A stretch of DNA of 64,000 bases, taken from the NCBI GenBank assembly GCA_039024915.1, contig JBCCPK010000001.1:620001-684000 (forward strand). The letters are read 5' to 3'. This DNA comes from Pseudomonadota bacterium (GTDB lineage: Bacteria; Pseudomonadota; Alphaproteobacteria; Rhizobiales; MH13). The notes under the pieces are model-generated. The model worked only from the letters and a program-made list of their open reading frames with translations. It was not told the origin of the DNA and searched no databases. This document shows, one piece after another, positions 47,341-55,604 of the stretch (its first letter is position 1; each line of letters starts with the position of its first letter). Made by a program: the position numbers and the translations under genes.

Positions 47341-47858
47341 TGCCGCCTCAAGCCTGGGAAGCGGCTGCGGGTCGTACGGCCGGCTGGAAAGGGTTCGCTC
47401 GAAAGCGCAACGCGCGCGATCTGCAAGGTCACCGCGTTGGCATCGCCCTCCGATGAGACGAGCCGCAAATCGAGCCATTCCTGTTCGACCCGATCAGGGG
47501 ATGATGCGAGCACAACCGCCAGATCGACGCGGGCCTCGTCGGTGGTCGATCGCAGCAGCTTGGTGATGTTGTTATCGACCGCTTCGAAAACGAGCGATGC
47601 GGATGCCGGCGCTTCCTCCAGATCGTCCGGTACAAGGGCCGTGACCAGCACGAACAGGAAGGGGCTGTCGTCGGTGGTCAGCCAGCTCGAATAGGTGCCA
47701 TAGGCGAGCGGGTCGTCGCTTAAACGTTGCGTCGGATCGGTCGACAGGCGCACGGGCTCATCGAGATCGTCATGCGTGATCCGCACGAGCACGATCTCAA
47801 TCTCGTCTGTCGCCTGGGCGTCATGGCTGACGCGATGGTTCGCCGATATCGATCTCAT
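47337..47858 (-). CDS. DUF1833 tail protein (L-like)
   Basis: A 173-residue protein of the DUF1833 family: DEIEIVLVRITHDDLDEPVRLSTDP and FLFVLVTALVPDDLEEAPASASLVFEAVDN, typical of tail-tip assembly proteins between the tape measure and J. It probably plays the lambda L or M role. Overlaps the NlpC/P60 gene by 4 bp. Confidence 0.85.
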   Translation of the reverse strand: MRSISANHRVSHDAQATDEIEIVLVRITHDDLDEPVRLSTDPTQRLSDDPLAYGTYSSWLTTDDSPFLFVLVTALVPDDLEEAPASASLVFEAVDNNITKLLRSTTDEARVDLAVVLASSPDRVEQEWLDLRLVSSEGDANAVTLQIARVALSSEPFPAGRTTRSRFPGLRRQ

Positions 47859-47871
47859 GACCGGATCTCGC

Positions 47872-48294
47872 TCATGGCATCACCCAGATTTCGAAGCTGA
47901 TGCGCCAGCGCTTGCCGTAGGTTGTGATGGCTGGCAGCTGCTGCCCGAACAGGCAAAGCCACACAGACGCGATCAGGAGCGGCGCGCCGGCGTTTGTCTC
48001 CAGTGGCTGGCCCAGATGATCGAGCAGCGGCAGATCGGTCCGGATCACGTCCTTCATCCGGAACGGTCGCGCGCCCTTGGCCGTGTCGCGATCGAAGAAC
48101 GTGTCAAAAATCAACAGCTCGTCGCGATCGCAATCGAGCACCATCTGGACCGGATCAGCTGTGCGGGAGAAGCGTCGCGACACGCGCGGCGGACCGCTGT
48201 CGGGCTGCGACTGCCGCCGTGCTTCGCCCTTGGTGTACTGAAAGCCCTGGCGCTGCGGCAGCGGCAAGGTCTCCGGCCAGACCGCGACCGTCAT
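47872..48294 (-). CDS. Minor tail protein (M-like)
   Basis: A 140-residue protein that I assign by position. It starts inside the last codons of the tape measure, as lambda M follows H. WPETLPLPQRQGFQYTKGEA is a common start for such proteins, and the last stretch (TTYGKRWRISFEIWVMP) is beta-rich like gpM. It is expected to sit where the tube meets the tip. Confidence 0.7.
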   Translation of the reverse strand: MTVAVWPETLPLPQRQGFQYTKGEARRQSQPDSGPPRVSRRFSRTADPVQMVLDCDRDELLIFDTFFDRDTAKGARPFRMKDVIRTDLPLLDHLGQPLETNAGAPLLIASVWLCLFGQQLPAITTYGKRWRISFEIWVMP

Positions 48295-51200
48295 CGCCGC
48301 ACCCGCTGCGGCCGAATGCCAAAGGTGCCGCGCATCGCTCTCTGGGTCGGCCCACCCGTGTCAGCGATTGCGCCACCGACAGCTTCGCCGATGACGATCT
48401 TGGTGCGGCGACCGCCTCGGCCGTCCGACTCCTGCTCTTCACGAACAGGGGCACCGGAGAAGTTGTAGATGGCGATTTGAGGCCCGTTCGAAGCTGCTTC
48501 TAAGACCGGGCGACCGTAGCCTCCGGACACCCCGCCGCCGACCACGAACCCGCCTTCGCGGTAGCCGCGCATGGCGCCGTCATGAAGCGCCTCGAGATTG
48601 CGCACGCCGATACGCCGGGTCGCGCGGGCGTTGAAGACGAACTCGTTGGCATGAACGAAGCCCGTCACGTCGTCATCATTGCCGCGGCCGGTATCGCCAC
48701 CACGCCGGTAGCCGAACAGGCCACCGAGCAGATTGAGGCCCGCCGAGAAGATGGACGACAGGAAACCGCCGCCGCCAGACGTGCCAGGCGCACCGGCTTG
48801 ACCGATGCTCGATGAGATGTCCTGAAGCCCGCTTGCGAGGCTGTCGGCCAGCTGCTTCGACTGCCCTGAAAACCCTTCGGCCGTCACCGACAGGGTTTGC
48901 GTCGAGCTCAGCAGGCTCTTGCCGCTGCCGGCGAGCACTTCGGCGAGCCCGCTGACGTCCGTTCCCATGTTGGAGAGGAGGTTGCCGGTCTGGGTTGCCG
49001 AGCTGCCCAGCTCCTCGATCGCATCGGTGATGGGCTGCGCATTGAACGTCGAGCGGATGGTCTCCGCGTCGACGCCCAAAAGGCCCTGCCACTCTTCGCG
49101 CAGCTCACCCACATCGTTCCCGCGGCCCATCATCAGGCGCAGCGCCATCTGGTCCTGGAGCTCAGGCGAGAACAGCTCATTGCCGGTCAGCCCCATCTGC
49201 TCCTGCAGTCCGCGACGCGTGGTGCGCACGATCTGGTAGCGGCCCAGTGCCGAGGAGTTCCACTGGTTTGCCGGATGCGCGAGCATGCGTGTTTGCAGCT
49301 GATCGATCTGGTTGAGCGTCATCCCGACAAGGTTCTGCTCGCCCCCCGTCAAGAGGCCGTACCCCAGCGACGTGTTGTAAGCGTTGGGCCCAGCGGTGCC
49401 TTCCGCGCGCGCGATCAGATCGAGGAAAGGATGGAGGCCTCGCCCAGCATCCGAAACGAGGTTCTGGACGCGCCCGATCGACGTACCGCCACCGAGTGCG
49501 ATCGGTCGCCCGATCGGGTTGGGCACACCGCCACCGCTCACCGCAGCCGCCACACCGCCATTGTCGTTCGCGCCGACCAGGCTTCCGATCGCACCTAGGC
49601 CACCGCCATTGATGATGACGCTCGTCGCGTTGACGCTCATCATGCCGGTAGCGATCGGCGACGATGCGATATCGACGCCGAGACCCGGCCCTTGCGGACC
49701 GCCACCCAAAAGAGACCGAATAATGCCGCCGAGACCTCCTGCGTCCTCGAGCGTTGGCAGGTCGGTGCCGAACAAGGCGTTCTTCAGCGGGTTCTTCGCG
49801 CCGAGCTCGATGAGGAAGTTGCTGATCTCGCGGGCGATGCCTTCGAGCGCGCCCTCGATGTCACCATCGTCGATCGCTCCGAAGATCCTGTCGATGGCGT
49901 CGGTGCCGGCATCGCGGACCGATTCCCACGCCTCGCGCTGGCGATCGAGCGCGCTGTTGCCCTCGGCGATCGCCGCCGCGTTCGCCCGGATCGCATTGGC
50001 CTCGGCCGATGCGCCGTCGATGTTGAGACGCCGGATCTGGTTTTCCGCTTCCATGAGCGCCAGGCGACGGGCGCGCTCGGCGCTTGAGGCACCCAAGAGC
50101 TGGGCCTCGAGCTGCAGCATGCGCAGCTCTTCCGCCTGGCTGCGCAACAGATCCTCGACAGGTCGATCGAGGCTGAGGTCTGCCGGCCGTGCGATGGGGT
50201 TCGGAATGCCGAGGCCGCGGTCCTGGTTCTGGATACGGGCAAGGTTTTCCTGGTGGGCCGCGTAGGCGCGCTCGATCTGCTCGATGGTGGTCGCTGCGTC
50301 CAGGGCCTCGCGCAACGACCTGTTGGCCCGCTCCTGGGGAGTGATCGTTCGGTTCGCGTCGTTGATGCGCTGCAGCGCCCGCGCGAATTGGTCGAGGCTC
50401 CTCGACGCCCGCTCCGAGTCCTCGCCGATTTCCTCGACGGTGCCAGACGCTGCTTCGAGGGCTCGCTGGGTCTCTACGGCAGCACCGGCGACGTCGCGCA
50501 ATCTGTCGAAGAAGCCTCGCTGGCTGTTTGTGACGCCTTCGGTTTCTTCGGAGATCCGCGCGATCGTCTCGACCAGGGCGAGCACGTCGGGTGTGCCGGC
50601 GCTCACCGATTGCTGAAACGCTTCAACCGCGGCCGTCGTCTGGGCAAACACATCCGTGGCCGTACCCAGCGCCTGCAGATCGCGGCGCGCCAGAAAGTCG
50701 AGCAGGCCTTGCGATTGGTTGGCCAGCTGGCTCGAAAGCGTCTCGCGGTTGCGCCGGAGATCCGCTTCCAGAACCGCCTGGCTCTCGCGCGCATAGGCCT
50801 GGGCGCCTTCGCCCGCCTCCGCGTAGGCGTCCTTGATGCGGCGGATCAAATCCTCGTGCCGCTCGATGACGGCGTCGGTGTCTTCGACCTCGCCGCGGAT
50901 CCGGTTGAAGACTTCCGCTGCACCGAAGCCCAACGCGGTGATGCCACCCAGGACCAGCGTCGTCGGCGTGAGCAGCGACGTCAGCCCCTGCAGCATCAGC
51001 GGGAAGATCTGTCCGACGCCGCGGCGACCGAGGATCTGGTTCACCTGGGCGCCCTGCTGGATCATCACGGTGAAAGGCGACTGACCGGTCGCCAGGCCCA
51101 TCGCGATATCGTTCATCTGGAACGACAGGTTGGACATCTCGGCCGAGGTCAGCCCGACCGCTTGCGCCGATGCGCGGCTGCCCTGAGTGAGGGCCGTTGC

Positions 51201-51395
51201 CATGCCCTGAGACGAGCGCCGGGCATTTTCCGTGATGGCTGCAGCGCGCTGCTGCGAGGCGCTCAGCTGATCGATATCGGACGCGGCGGCGTCGGCTGCG
51301 CTCCCAAGGCTGCCAACTGCGCGCCTGCCTTCCTGCGCGCCTGAGGTCATACCACTGGCGTCGAGCGTCGCGCGGGCTGCGAGGACCAGCGTCAC
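48291..51395 (-). CDS. Tape measure protein with embedded lytic transglycosylase domain
   Basis: A 1034-residue tape measure: coiled-coil N-terminus (residues 1-130), a hydrophobic stretch at about 130-170, and long helical repeats. Residues 654-760 look like the lambda R endolysin, with FLDLIARAEGT (putative catalytic Glu665) and the GRYQ signature at 718-721. This would open peptidoglycan during DNA entry. Length sets the tail at roughly 0.15 nm per residue, about 150 nm, by the usual rule. The C-terminal FVHANEFVFNARATRRIG is typical of tape measures. Confidence 0.93.
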   Translation of the reverse strand: MTLVLAARATLDASGMTSGAQEGRRAVGSLGSAADAAASDIDQLSASQQRAAAITENARRSSQGMATALTQGSRASAQAVGLTSAEMSNLSFQMNDIAMGLATGQSPFTVMIQQGAQVNQILGRRGVGQIFPLMLQGLTSLLTPTTLVLGGITALGFGAAEVFNRIRGEVEDTDAVIERHEDLIRRIKDAYAEAGEGAQAYARESQAVLEADLRRNRETLSSQLANQSQGLLDFLARRDLQALGTATDVFAQTTAAVEAFQQSVSAGTPDVLALVETIARISEETEGVTNSQRGFFDRLRDVAGAAVETQRALEAASGTVEEIGEDSERASRSLDQFARALQRINDANRTITPQERANRSLREALDAATTIEQIERAYAAHQENLARIQNQDRGLGIPNPIARPADLSLDRPVEDLLRSQAEELRMLQLEAQLLGASSAERARRLALMEAENQIRRLNIDGASAEANAIRANAAAIAEGNSALDRQREAWESVRDAGTDAIDRIFGAIDDGDIEGALEGIAREISNFLIELGAKNPLKNALFGTDLPTLEDAGGLGGIIRSLLGGGPQGPGLGVDIASSPIATGMMSVNATSVIINGGGLGAIGSLVGANDNGGVAAAVSGGGVPNPIGRPIALGGGTSIGRVQNLVSDAGRGLHPFLDLIARAEGTAGPNAYNTSLGYGLLTGGEQNLVGMTLNQIDQLQTRMLAHPANQWNSSALGRYQIVRTTRRGLQEQMGLTGNELFSPELQDQMALRLMMGRGNDVGELREEWQGLLGVDAETIRSTFNAQPITDAIEELGSSATQTGNLLSNMGTDVSGLAEVLAGSGKSLLSSTQTLSVTAEGFSGQSKQLADSLASGLQDISSSIGQAGAPGTSGGGGFLSSIFSAGLNLLGGLFGYRRGGDTGRGNDDDVTGFVHANEFVFNARATRRIGVRNLEALHDGAMRGYREGGFVVGGGVSGGYGRPVLEAASNGPQIAIYNFSGAPVREEQESDGRGGRRTKIVIGEAVGGAIADTGGPTQRAMRGTFGIRPQRVRR

Positions 51396-51793
51396 GACGT
51401 GCCCTCCGGATCGGCATTGAGGATGGGAAGGGCTTCGAACTCCATCACCTGCAGATCGTCGATCAGCCGATGGAACTTCTTGCGCGACTTACCAGCGAAC
51501 AGAGCGGCGGCGGCGCTATAGTCGAGGCCAATCCAGTGCAGCCGGGTCATGGTCGCGGCCGCGCGCCACTGGGTCTCCAGCATCAGGAAGGCCGTCATGG
51601 TTTTCCAGTTGCAGCGCCACACCGCGAAACTCTCTTCCCGCTCTGCCAGAGCCGCCTGCTCACGAACCGCGTCGGCAACCCGAACCCCCATGTCTTCCCA
51701 GTCGGCGATCATCTGCTCGTCGGGCCGCGACGGTTCTGACGGGTCCGATCGACCCATGCGGGCGTAGGCCCAGGCCCGTGCGGCCTCTTTTAG
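51392..51793 (-). CDS. Tail assembly chaperone, frameshift extension (T-like)
   Basis: A 133-residue extension reached only by minus-1 frameshift from the upstream chaperone. Its frame continues 5' of the slip without a credible start, and the helical AARAWAYARMGRSDPSEPSR begins just past the slip. The full product would be 261 residues. A lone ATG in MGRSDPSE could give a shorter product. It overlaps the tape measure by 4 bp, the usual position for gpGT-type T domains, which grip the tape measure while the tube assembles. Confidence 0.8.
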   Translation of the reverse strand, partial: LKEAARAWAYARMGRSDPSEPSRPDEQMIADWEDMGVRVADAVREQAALAEREESFAVWRCNWKTMTAFLMLETQWRAAATMTRLHWIGLDYSAAAALFAGKSRKKFHRLIDDLQVMEFEALPILNADPEGTS

Positions 51794-52176
51794 TTTTTTG
51801 CCTGCGCCTTCGACTGGCCTGCTTCGATGCCATGCATCGCCTCGGCGTAGGCGTTGATGATGCCCGCCCGGAACCACGGGAACTGCATGGCCCCGTAGAG
51901 CGCACCTTCGTGGAACTCGACGGGATCACCGTTCTTCGCGATCACATCGCGCCAGTCGCGGCAGGCACCCATGACGACCTCTGCAAGACGCTGATCGACG
52001 TCCTTGGTGCTGGCATCTTTTAGCTCGTCGTCGAGCTTCTTAGCCCTGTCCTTCGAAATGGCTTCGAACTGCATGTGAAAGGTCTGCTCGGTGAAGGTGC
52101 CGGGCTCATCGTCGCTGGGGATCGAGACGGTCACCGGCCACCAGAAGAGGTAAGTGTCTGTGATCGTGAACTGCAT
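51790..52176 (-). CDS. Tail assembly chaperone, frame-0 product (G-like)
   Basis: A 128-residue protein ending right after the slip heptamer (AQAKN, stop TAA). FWWPVTVSIPSDDEPGTFTE and ELKDASTKDVDQRLAEVVMGACRDWRD are typical of the small chaperone of lambda-like tails. It is made in excess over the frameshift product. It follows the tail-tube gene by 23 bp. Confidence 0.8.
   Translation of the reverse strand: MQFTITDTYLFWWPVTVSIPSDDEPGTFTEQTFHMQFEAISKDRAKKLDDELKDASTKDVDQRLAEVVMGACRDWRDVIAKNGDPVEFHEGALYGAMQFPWFRAGIINAYAEAMHGIEAGQSKAQAKN
51793..51799 (-). promoter_or_regulatory. Programmed minus-1 ribosomal frameshift site A AAA AAC
   Basis: The minus strand reads GCA AAA AAC TAA in frame 0. 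The heptamer A-AAA-AAC is a classic X-XXY-YYZ slippery site, followed at once by the frame-0 stop. A slip by minus 1 gives CTA AAA GAG and opens the 133-residue extension. Position and order match the G/T junction of lambda-like tails. Confidence 0.85.
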
Positions 52177-52199
52177 GCGCTGTGCCTCCTGATCGTCGC

Positions 52200-53138
52200 C
52201 TAGCGGACCGTGATCGTCAGCTCGTCATTGCCGGTCTCCGGCACGAGCATCAGCGGGAGCGTGTAGTTGGCGATACCCTGGTTCGATCCCTGGGCGACGC
52301 GGCCGATCTCGACTTGCGGCGCATCCAGCTGGACGATGTTGCCGGCAACGGTGCCGTGAACGACTTGCAGCGCATCGCGTGTGCGCGCCTTGGCGACGGC
52401 GAACCAATCCTTCGTGGCGAGCGACGTCGCCTGGACGACAGCGGTGCCCGTCGCCTGGCGATCGGTCATTTCCATGCACTCGGCGCCGATCAGGAAGCGC
52501 GGCTCGACCTGCACACCGAGATCAATCGACACGCTCTCGGTCACAGCGGCAAGGCCATGGAGCGTGTGGGCCGTATTGGTGCTCGATGCCTGGAGCGGCG
52601 TCTGAAAACCGGTCAGATCGACGGTCGGAAGGGCCTGGTCCGTCACGGTCCCTTCAAGGCCCATGAAGGTGAACCGGAAGCGCGGAATGCGGCTGGGCTG
52701 CACGTTCACGACCACATTGCCGCGCGAGCCGAGCATGACGTGTTGCACCCCATCGAGATTGTAATAGATCGACAGTGCCTCTTCGCCGTCGGACACCGGC
52801 GCATAAACGACATCGGTGCCCGCGCTGACGGTTTCGGACATGCCGCACCCGCGCAGAAGTGCACCATAGCTTGGAACGGTGCCTGCAGCGCCGGCGCCGG
52901 CGATCTCGACCGAGAACTCGCATTGGACGTAATTGCCGGTGAGGATGATGCCCTGCTGACCAAGAAAAGGCAGAAGGAGATCGCGGCTCTCCTCGCCACC
53001 GGCCATCGGGGTGAGGTTCACATCGTTCGCCTGGATGGCGTTCGCGGCGCCGGTTGGCACACTGTCCGTGCCGTAGGTTGTTTCGACCTTGGCCAGCAGC
53101 GCCAGCTTACGGATCTTGCGTGTGTTGCCGGCGCTCAT
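52200..53138 (-). CDS. Major tail tube protein
   Basis: A 312-residue protein. The first half carries the tube fold (YGTDSVPTGAANAIQANDVNLTPM, then QQGIILTGNYVQCEFSVEIAG), while the second half repeats beta-rich elements. It is placed between the tail terminator genes and the chaperone, as gpV is in lambda. It should polymerise into the tail tube. Confidence 0.88.
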   Translation of the reverse strand: MSAGNTRKIRKLALLAKVETTYGTDSVPTGAANAIQANDVNLTPMAGGEESRDLLLPFLGQQGIILTGNYVQCEFSVEIAGAGAAGTVPSYGALLRGCGMSETVSAGTDVVYAPVSDGEEALSIYYNLDGVQHVMLGSRGNVVVNVQPSRIPRFRFTFMGLEGTVTDQALPTVDLTGFQTPLQASSTNTAHTLHGLAAVTESVSIDLGVQVEPRFLIGAECMEMTDRQATGTAVVQATSLATKDWFAVAKARTRDALQVVHGTVAGNIVQLDAPQVEIGRVAQGSNQGIANYTLPLMLVPETGNDELTITVR

Positions 53139-53326
53139 GAGCTTGCCTCCTCGGTTGCGCTAGGTTTTGGCTTGGAAGCCTTGCGCGCCGGCTTCGGCTT
53201 GCGGTCGGACTCCACGCGTGTGATCGGCTCTTGAGGCTTGATTGGGTCGCTCACGCGAACGACCTCACCGGTCTCAGGATCGCGGCTGAAACTGCCACCG
53301 CCGTCAGGCTTGGTTAGCTTGGTCAT
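53135..53326 (-). CDS. Small basic phage protein
   Basis: A 63-residue lysine- and proline-rich protein (KPKPARKASKPKPSATEEAS), with no clear fold. It overlaps both neighbours by 4 bp (ATGA), so it is certainly translated with the tail terminator and the tube gene. Function unknown. Confidence 0.75.
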   Translation of the reverse strand: MTKLTKPDGGGSFSRDPETGEVVRVSDPIKPQEPITRVESDRKPKPARKASKPKPSATEEASS

Positions 53327-53754
53327 GGGGATTGCTCCTGGAGGTAGCTGGTGACGCCATAGACGTCCTCGAAATAGACGGTGCTGTTCGCAGCGGTGAT
53401 CAGCTGGCCGCTGACGTGGACAATCGGCTCGTCCAGGCCATCGGGAACGAAGCCGATGAGCTTGCTGCGGACGTAGGTCTTGAGGGGTTCGAGCTCGTCG
53501 GCCGCGGCGCCCATCACCGCATCGGTCACGTTCTGAACAACGATGACGACGGCGACGTCGCTTTCGAGCCGCTGAAGCACCGGCCCGGTCATGCGCTCAT
53601 TGTCGCCGGACGCCTCGTCCTTGGCGAAGAGGTAGGCGGACGGCGAACCGAGATTGTGGCTCTTGATCGACGCAAAATCGATCGCGCCCTGGACGGCCAG
53701 GAAGGGCGTGCCAGGCTGGAGGAGCCGATCGACCATGGCGGGTATGAAGCTCAT
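53323..53754 (-). CDS. Tail terminator/neck protein
   Basis: A 143-residue protein with VVIVVQNVTDAVMGAAADEL in its middle, matching the pattern of phage tail terminators (gpU-like; Mu gp37). It caps the tube and joins it to the head. Overlaps G-like and the small basic gene by 4 bp each. Confidence 0.75.
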   Translation of the reverse strand: MSFIPAMVDRLLQPGTPFLAVQGAIDFASIKSHNLGSPSAYLFAKDEASGDNERMTGPVLQRLESDVAVVIVVQNVTDAVMGAAADELEPLKTYVRSKLIGFVPDGLDEPIVHVSGQLITAANSTVYFEDVYGVTSYLQEQSP

Positions 53755-54335
53755 GGCGTCCCTCCACCGTCGATCGCGCGTTGGTAGTAGCCTTCAGCGA
53801 TCTGAAGGATTGTCGCCCGGTCTTCGTCGGAGAAGCCTAGGAACGGCCGCGCCGGGATCGTGACCGTGTAAGCGTCGACGCTCACCTCGACTTCCCGGAC
53901 GCGCCGATGGCTTGTGCGGGCGAACACGGTCCGGCCATTGCTGCGGCGTAGGCGCACCGTTCGGCTGCGGGCCGGCATATTGATCGTCGCGCCTTCCTGG
54001 TGAACCGACGCATAGGTGACGTTGGTCCCGATGACCGCTTCCCGCGATGACGCTTCGCCGACGATCGACGAGTACAGCCGACCCGACACCCGCAACATGT
54101 TCTCGGTACCGCGGCGGCGGTTGCGTCCGATGCGCTGCCGTGCCGTCCGCGGGCTGAGCGGTTGCCAGGGGCGGCCATCCGGTCCGGTCTCGCGCTCGAA
54201 GCGCCGCTGGGTAGAGAACAGCATCGCGGCCGTGATCTCGCGCATCAGCGGTTCGGTGTTGCCACCGGCGCGCTCTACACGGCCAAGCGCCGCGTTGAGT
54301 TCCTCGTCTTCGATGATGATGGATGCGCCCGCCAT
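53751..54335 (-). CDS. Virion morphogenesis protein G-like
   Basis: A 194-residue protein of the phage virion morphogenesis family (Mu gpG / HK97 gp10-like): REITAAMLFSTQRRFERETGPDGRPWQPLSPRTA is a clear signature and ARPFLGFSDEDRATI closes the domain. It is thought to act in head-tail joining or neck formation. In Mu, G lies between F and I; here it is after gp36. Confidence 0.88.
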   Translation of the reverse strand: MAGASIIIEDEELNAALGRVERAGGNTEPLMREITAAMLFSTQRRFERETGPDGRPWQPLSPRTARQRIGRNRRRGTENMLRVSGRLYSSIVGEASSREAVIGTNVTYASVHQEGATINMPARSRTVRLRRSNGRTVFARTSHRRVREVEVSVDAYTVTIPARPFLGFSDEDRATILQIAEGYYQRAIDGGGTP

Positions 54336-54339
54336 CGCC

Positions 54340-54771
54340 TCACATGCCCTTGAGGCTATCGCGGCTCATAACCCGGTCGGGCGCTGTGAAGCTGACCGAT
54401 CCGCCACCGGGCTGGGCAGCTGCTTCGCCGCCGTCTTCAAGGACCACGTGTCCCTTTGAGACGTCGCGGAGCCAGCCCACAGCCTGGTCGTAGGCATCGC
54501 GGACTGGATCGCCCTTCTCGGCCGTGTTGCCGTGAAGAAAATACCGGGCAATGTCCGCCGTGATCTTGACGAGGATCTCCGGCGTCGAGGCCAGCGGCAG
54601 CGTGTACTTCTTGGCGAGGTAGCCATCGACCGTTGCCGTCGCGTCTGTCAGGTGGCGGGTGACGACCGTTGCGTCGACCGTCGTCGCAGGACGGTTCGTG
54701 CGATCGGTGCGCTGGATCAGCTCCCGCTCGCCGAACCGATCAATCAGGTCCTGCTGCGTCGCGTAGGTCAC
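54340..54771 (-). CDS. Mu gp36-like protein (DUF1320)
   Basis: A 143-residue DUF1320 protein: MTYATQQDLIDRFGERELIQ, then ATATVDGYLAKKYTLPL, the head-tail connector family of Mu gp36. It probably sits at the neck. Its ATG overlaps the stop of a small upstream gene by 4 bp. Confidence 0.9.
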   Translation of the reverse strand: MTYATQQDLIDRFGERELIQRTDRTNRPATTVDATVVTRHLTDATATVDGYLAKKYTLPLASTPEILVKITADIARYFLHGNTAEKGDPVRDAYDQAVGWLRDVSKGHVVLEDGGEAAAQPGGGSVSFTAPDRVMSRDSLKGM

Positions 54772-54917
54772 TCGTTTTCATCCGAGCCCGGAGCGTCTTC
54801 AAACACGGCATCCGCGCGGGCCTGAAGCGCAGCGTTGACCTCATCGTGTGTCAGGCCGGATACCAGCGCGTCTTCAACGAGGCCTGCAAGCTCAGCTTCG
54901 AAGGTCTCAAAATCCAT
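54768..54917 (-). CDS. Small acidic phage protein
   Basis: A 49-residue acidic protein (MDFETFEAELAGLVEDALVS) starting 6 bp after a good GGAG; the frame is open to 54950. It overlaps gp36 by 4 bp and follows the phage tRNA. Function unknown. Confidence 0.7.
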   Translation of the reverse strand: MDFETFEAELAGLVEDALVSGLTHDEVNAALQARADAVFEDAPGSDENE

Positions 54918-55026
54918 CGGGGGCTCCATCTGAAAGACTGTGGCGGGCATCCCACCCGCCTGGCGCTCGGTCCGGGTCTCTCTCCCGGCTTTCCTGGGCG
55001 GGGCGCGAACGCTTCCCCTGGTATGC

Positions 55027-55101
55027 TGGTTGCGGGGGACGGATTTGAACCGCCGATCTCCTGGTTATGAGCCAGACGGGCTACCGCTGCCCCACCCCGC
55101 T
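55027..55101 (-). tRNA. Prophage initiator-like tRNA-Met (CAU)
   Basis: A 75-nt tRNA with encoded CCA, four bases after the gp35 stop. The acceptor is AGCGGGG paired with CCCCGCA, giving an A1:A72 mismatch; D stem GGGC/GCCC (R11:Y24); anticodon stem TCTGG/CCAGG with loop CTCATAA; T arm GGCGG-TTCAAAT-CCGTC. The 1:72 mismatch and R11:Y24 are initiator-tRNA hallmarks, and the sequence closely follows bacterial tRNA-fMet. One of the three GC pairs next to the anticodon is U-A (29:41). No host copy is visible in this window. Confidence 0.9.
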
Positions 55102-55105
55102 AAGT

Positions 55106-55591
55106 TCACAGATCCTCGACGATCAGCTTCTTCTCACCCTTGAGGGCGACAAGCTGGTCCTTGCTGAACGAACCGGCAGGCCATTCCTTGGGCTCGGCCA
55201 AATGCTCGACACCTGCGCGACGGAAGCTCTTGACCTTCGAACGAATGCGCACGCCGCCCGCCATGTCGATGTCTGGCGAAAGCGGGGCGGCCTCTGCTGG
55301 CGGTTCGGGCGGTGATGCCTCTCCGCTTTGTGCAGGTGGCTCTGGCGGCGTTACAGGCGGCGTCGGCGCTGCTTGCGCCTCTGACGGCTGTTGCGCGGCT
55401 TCGCCGGTCGGGACTTCGAAGTCCCATCCTTCCATGGCTTCGGCGATCTCGGCGGACGACACATCGCCGCCGAGCTGGGCCTCCAAAGCTTTGACCTTGG
55501 CCTGGCCAGCTTTGGTGAAGTCGGCTGCCCCGAGCTGCTCAATAGCAGCACGAAGAGCAGCCAAACGGCCGGAATCAAGCTTCTCGGTCAC
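55106..55591 (-). CDS. Mu gp35-like protein
   Basis: A 161-residue protein with a helical N-terminus, a long Ala/Pro/Glu-rich linker (about residues 60-110) and a C-terminal domain SFRRAGVEHLAEPKEWPAG followed by QLVALKGEKKLIVEDL. That tail matches the FluMu/Mu gp35 type (HI1506-related). Its role in the virion is unknown. It lies between the capsid gene and the tRNA. Confidence 0.82.
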   Translation of the reverse strand: MTEKLDSGRLAALRAAIEQLGAADFTKAGQAKVKALEAQLGGDVSSAEIAEAMEGWDFEVPTGEAAQQPSEAQAAPTPPVTPPEPPAQSGEASPPEPPAEAAPLSPDIDMAGGVRIRSKVKSFRRAGVEHLAEPKEWPAGSFSKDQLVALKGEKKLIVEDL

Positions 55592-55604
55592 GCATCACCT
55601 CCGA

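Noticed and set aside
50253-51344. Plus-strand frame of 363 codons
   Set aside because: Antisense shadow of the tape measure.
52182-53234. Plus-strand frame of 350 codons
   Set aside because: Antisense shadow of the tail tube gene.
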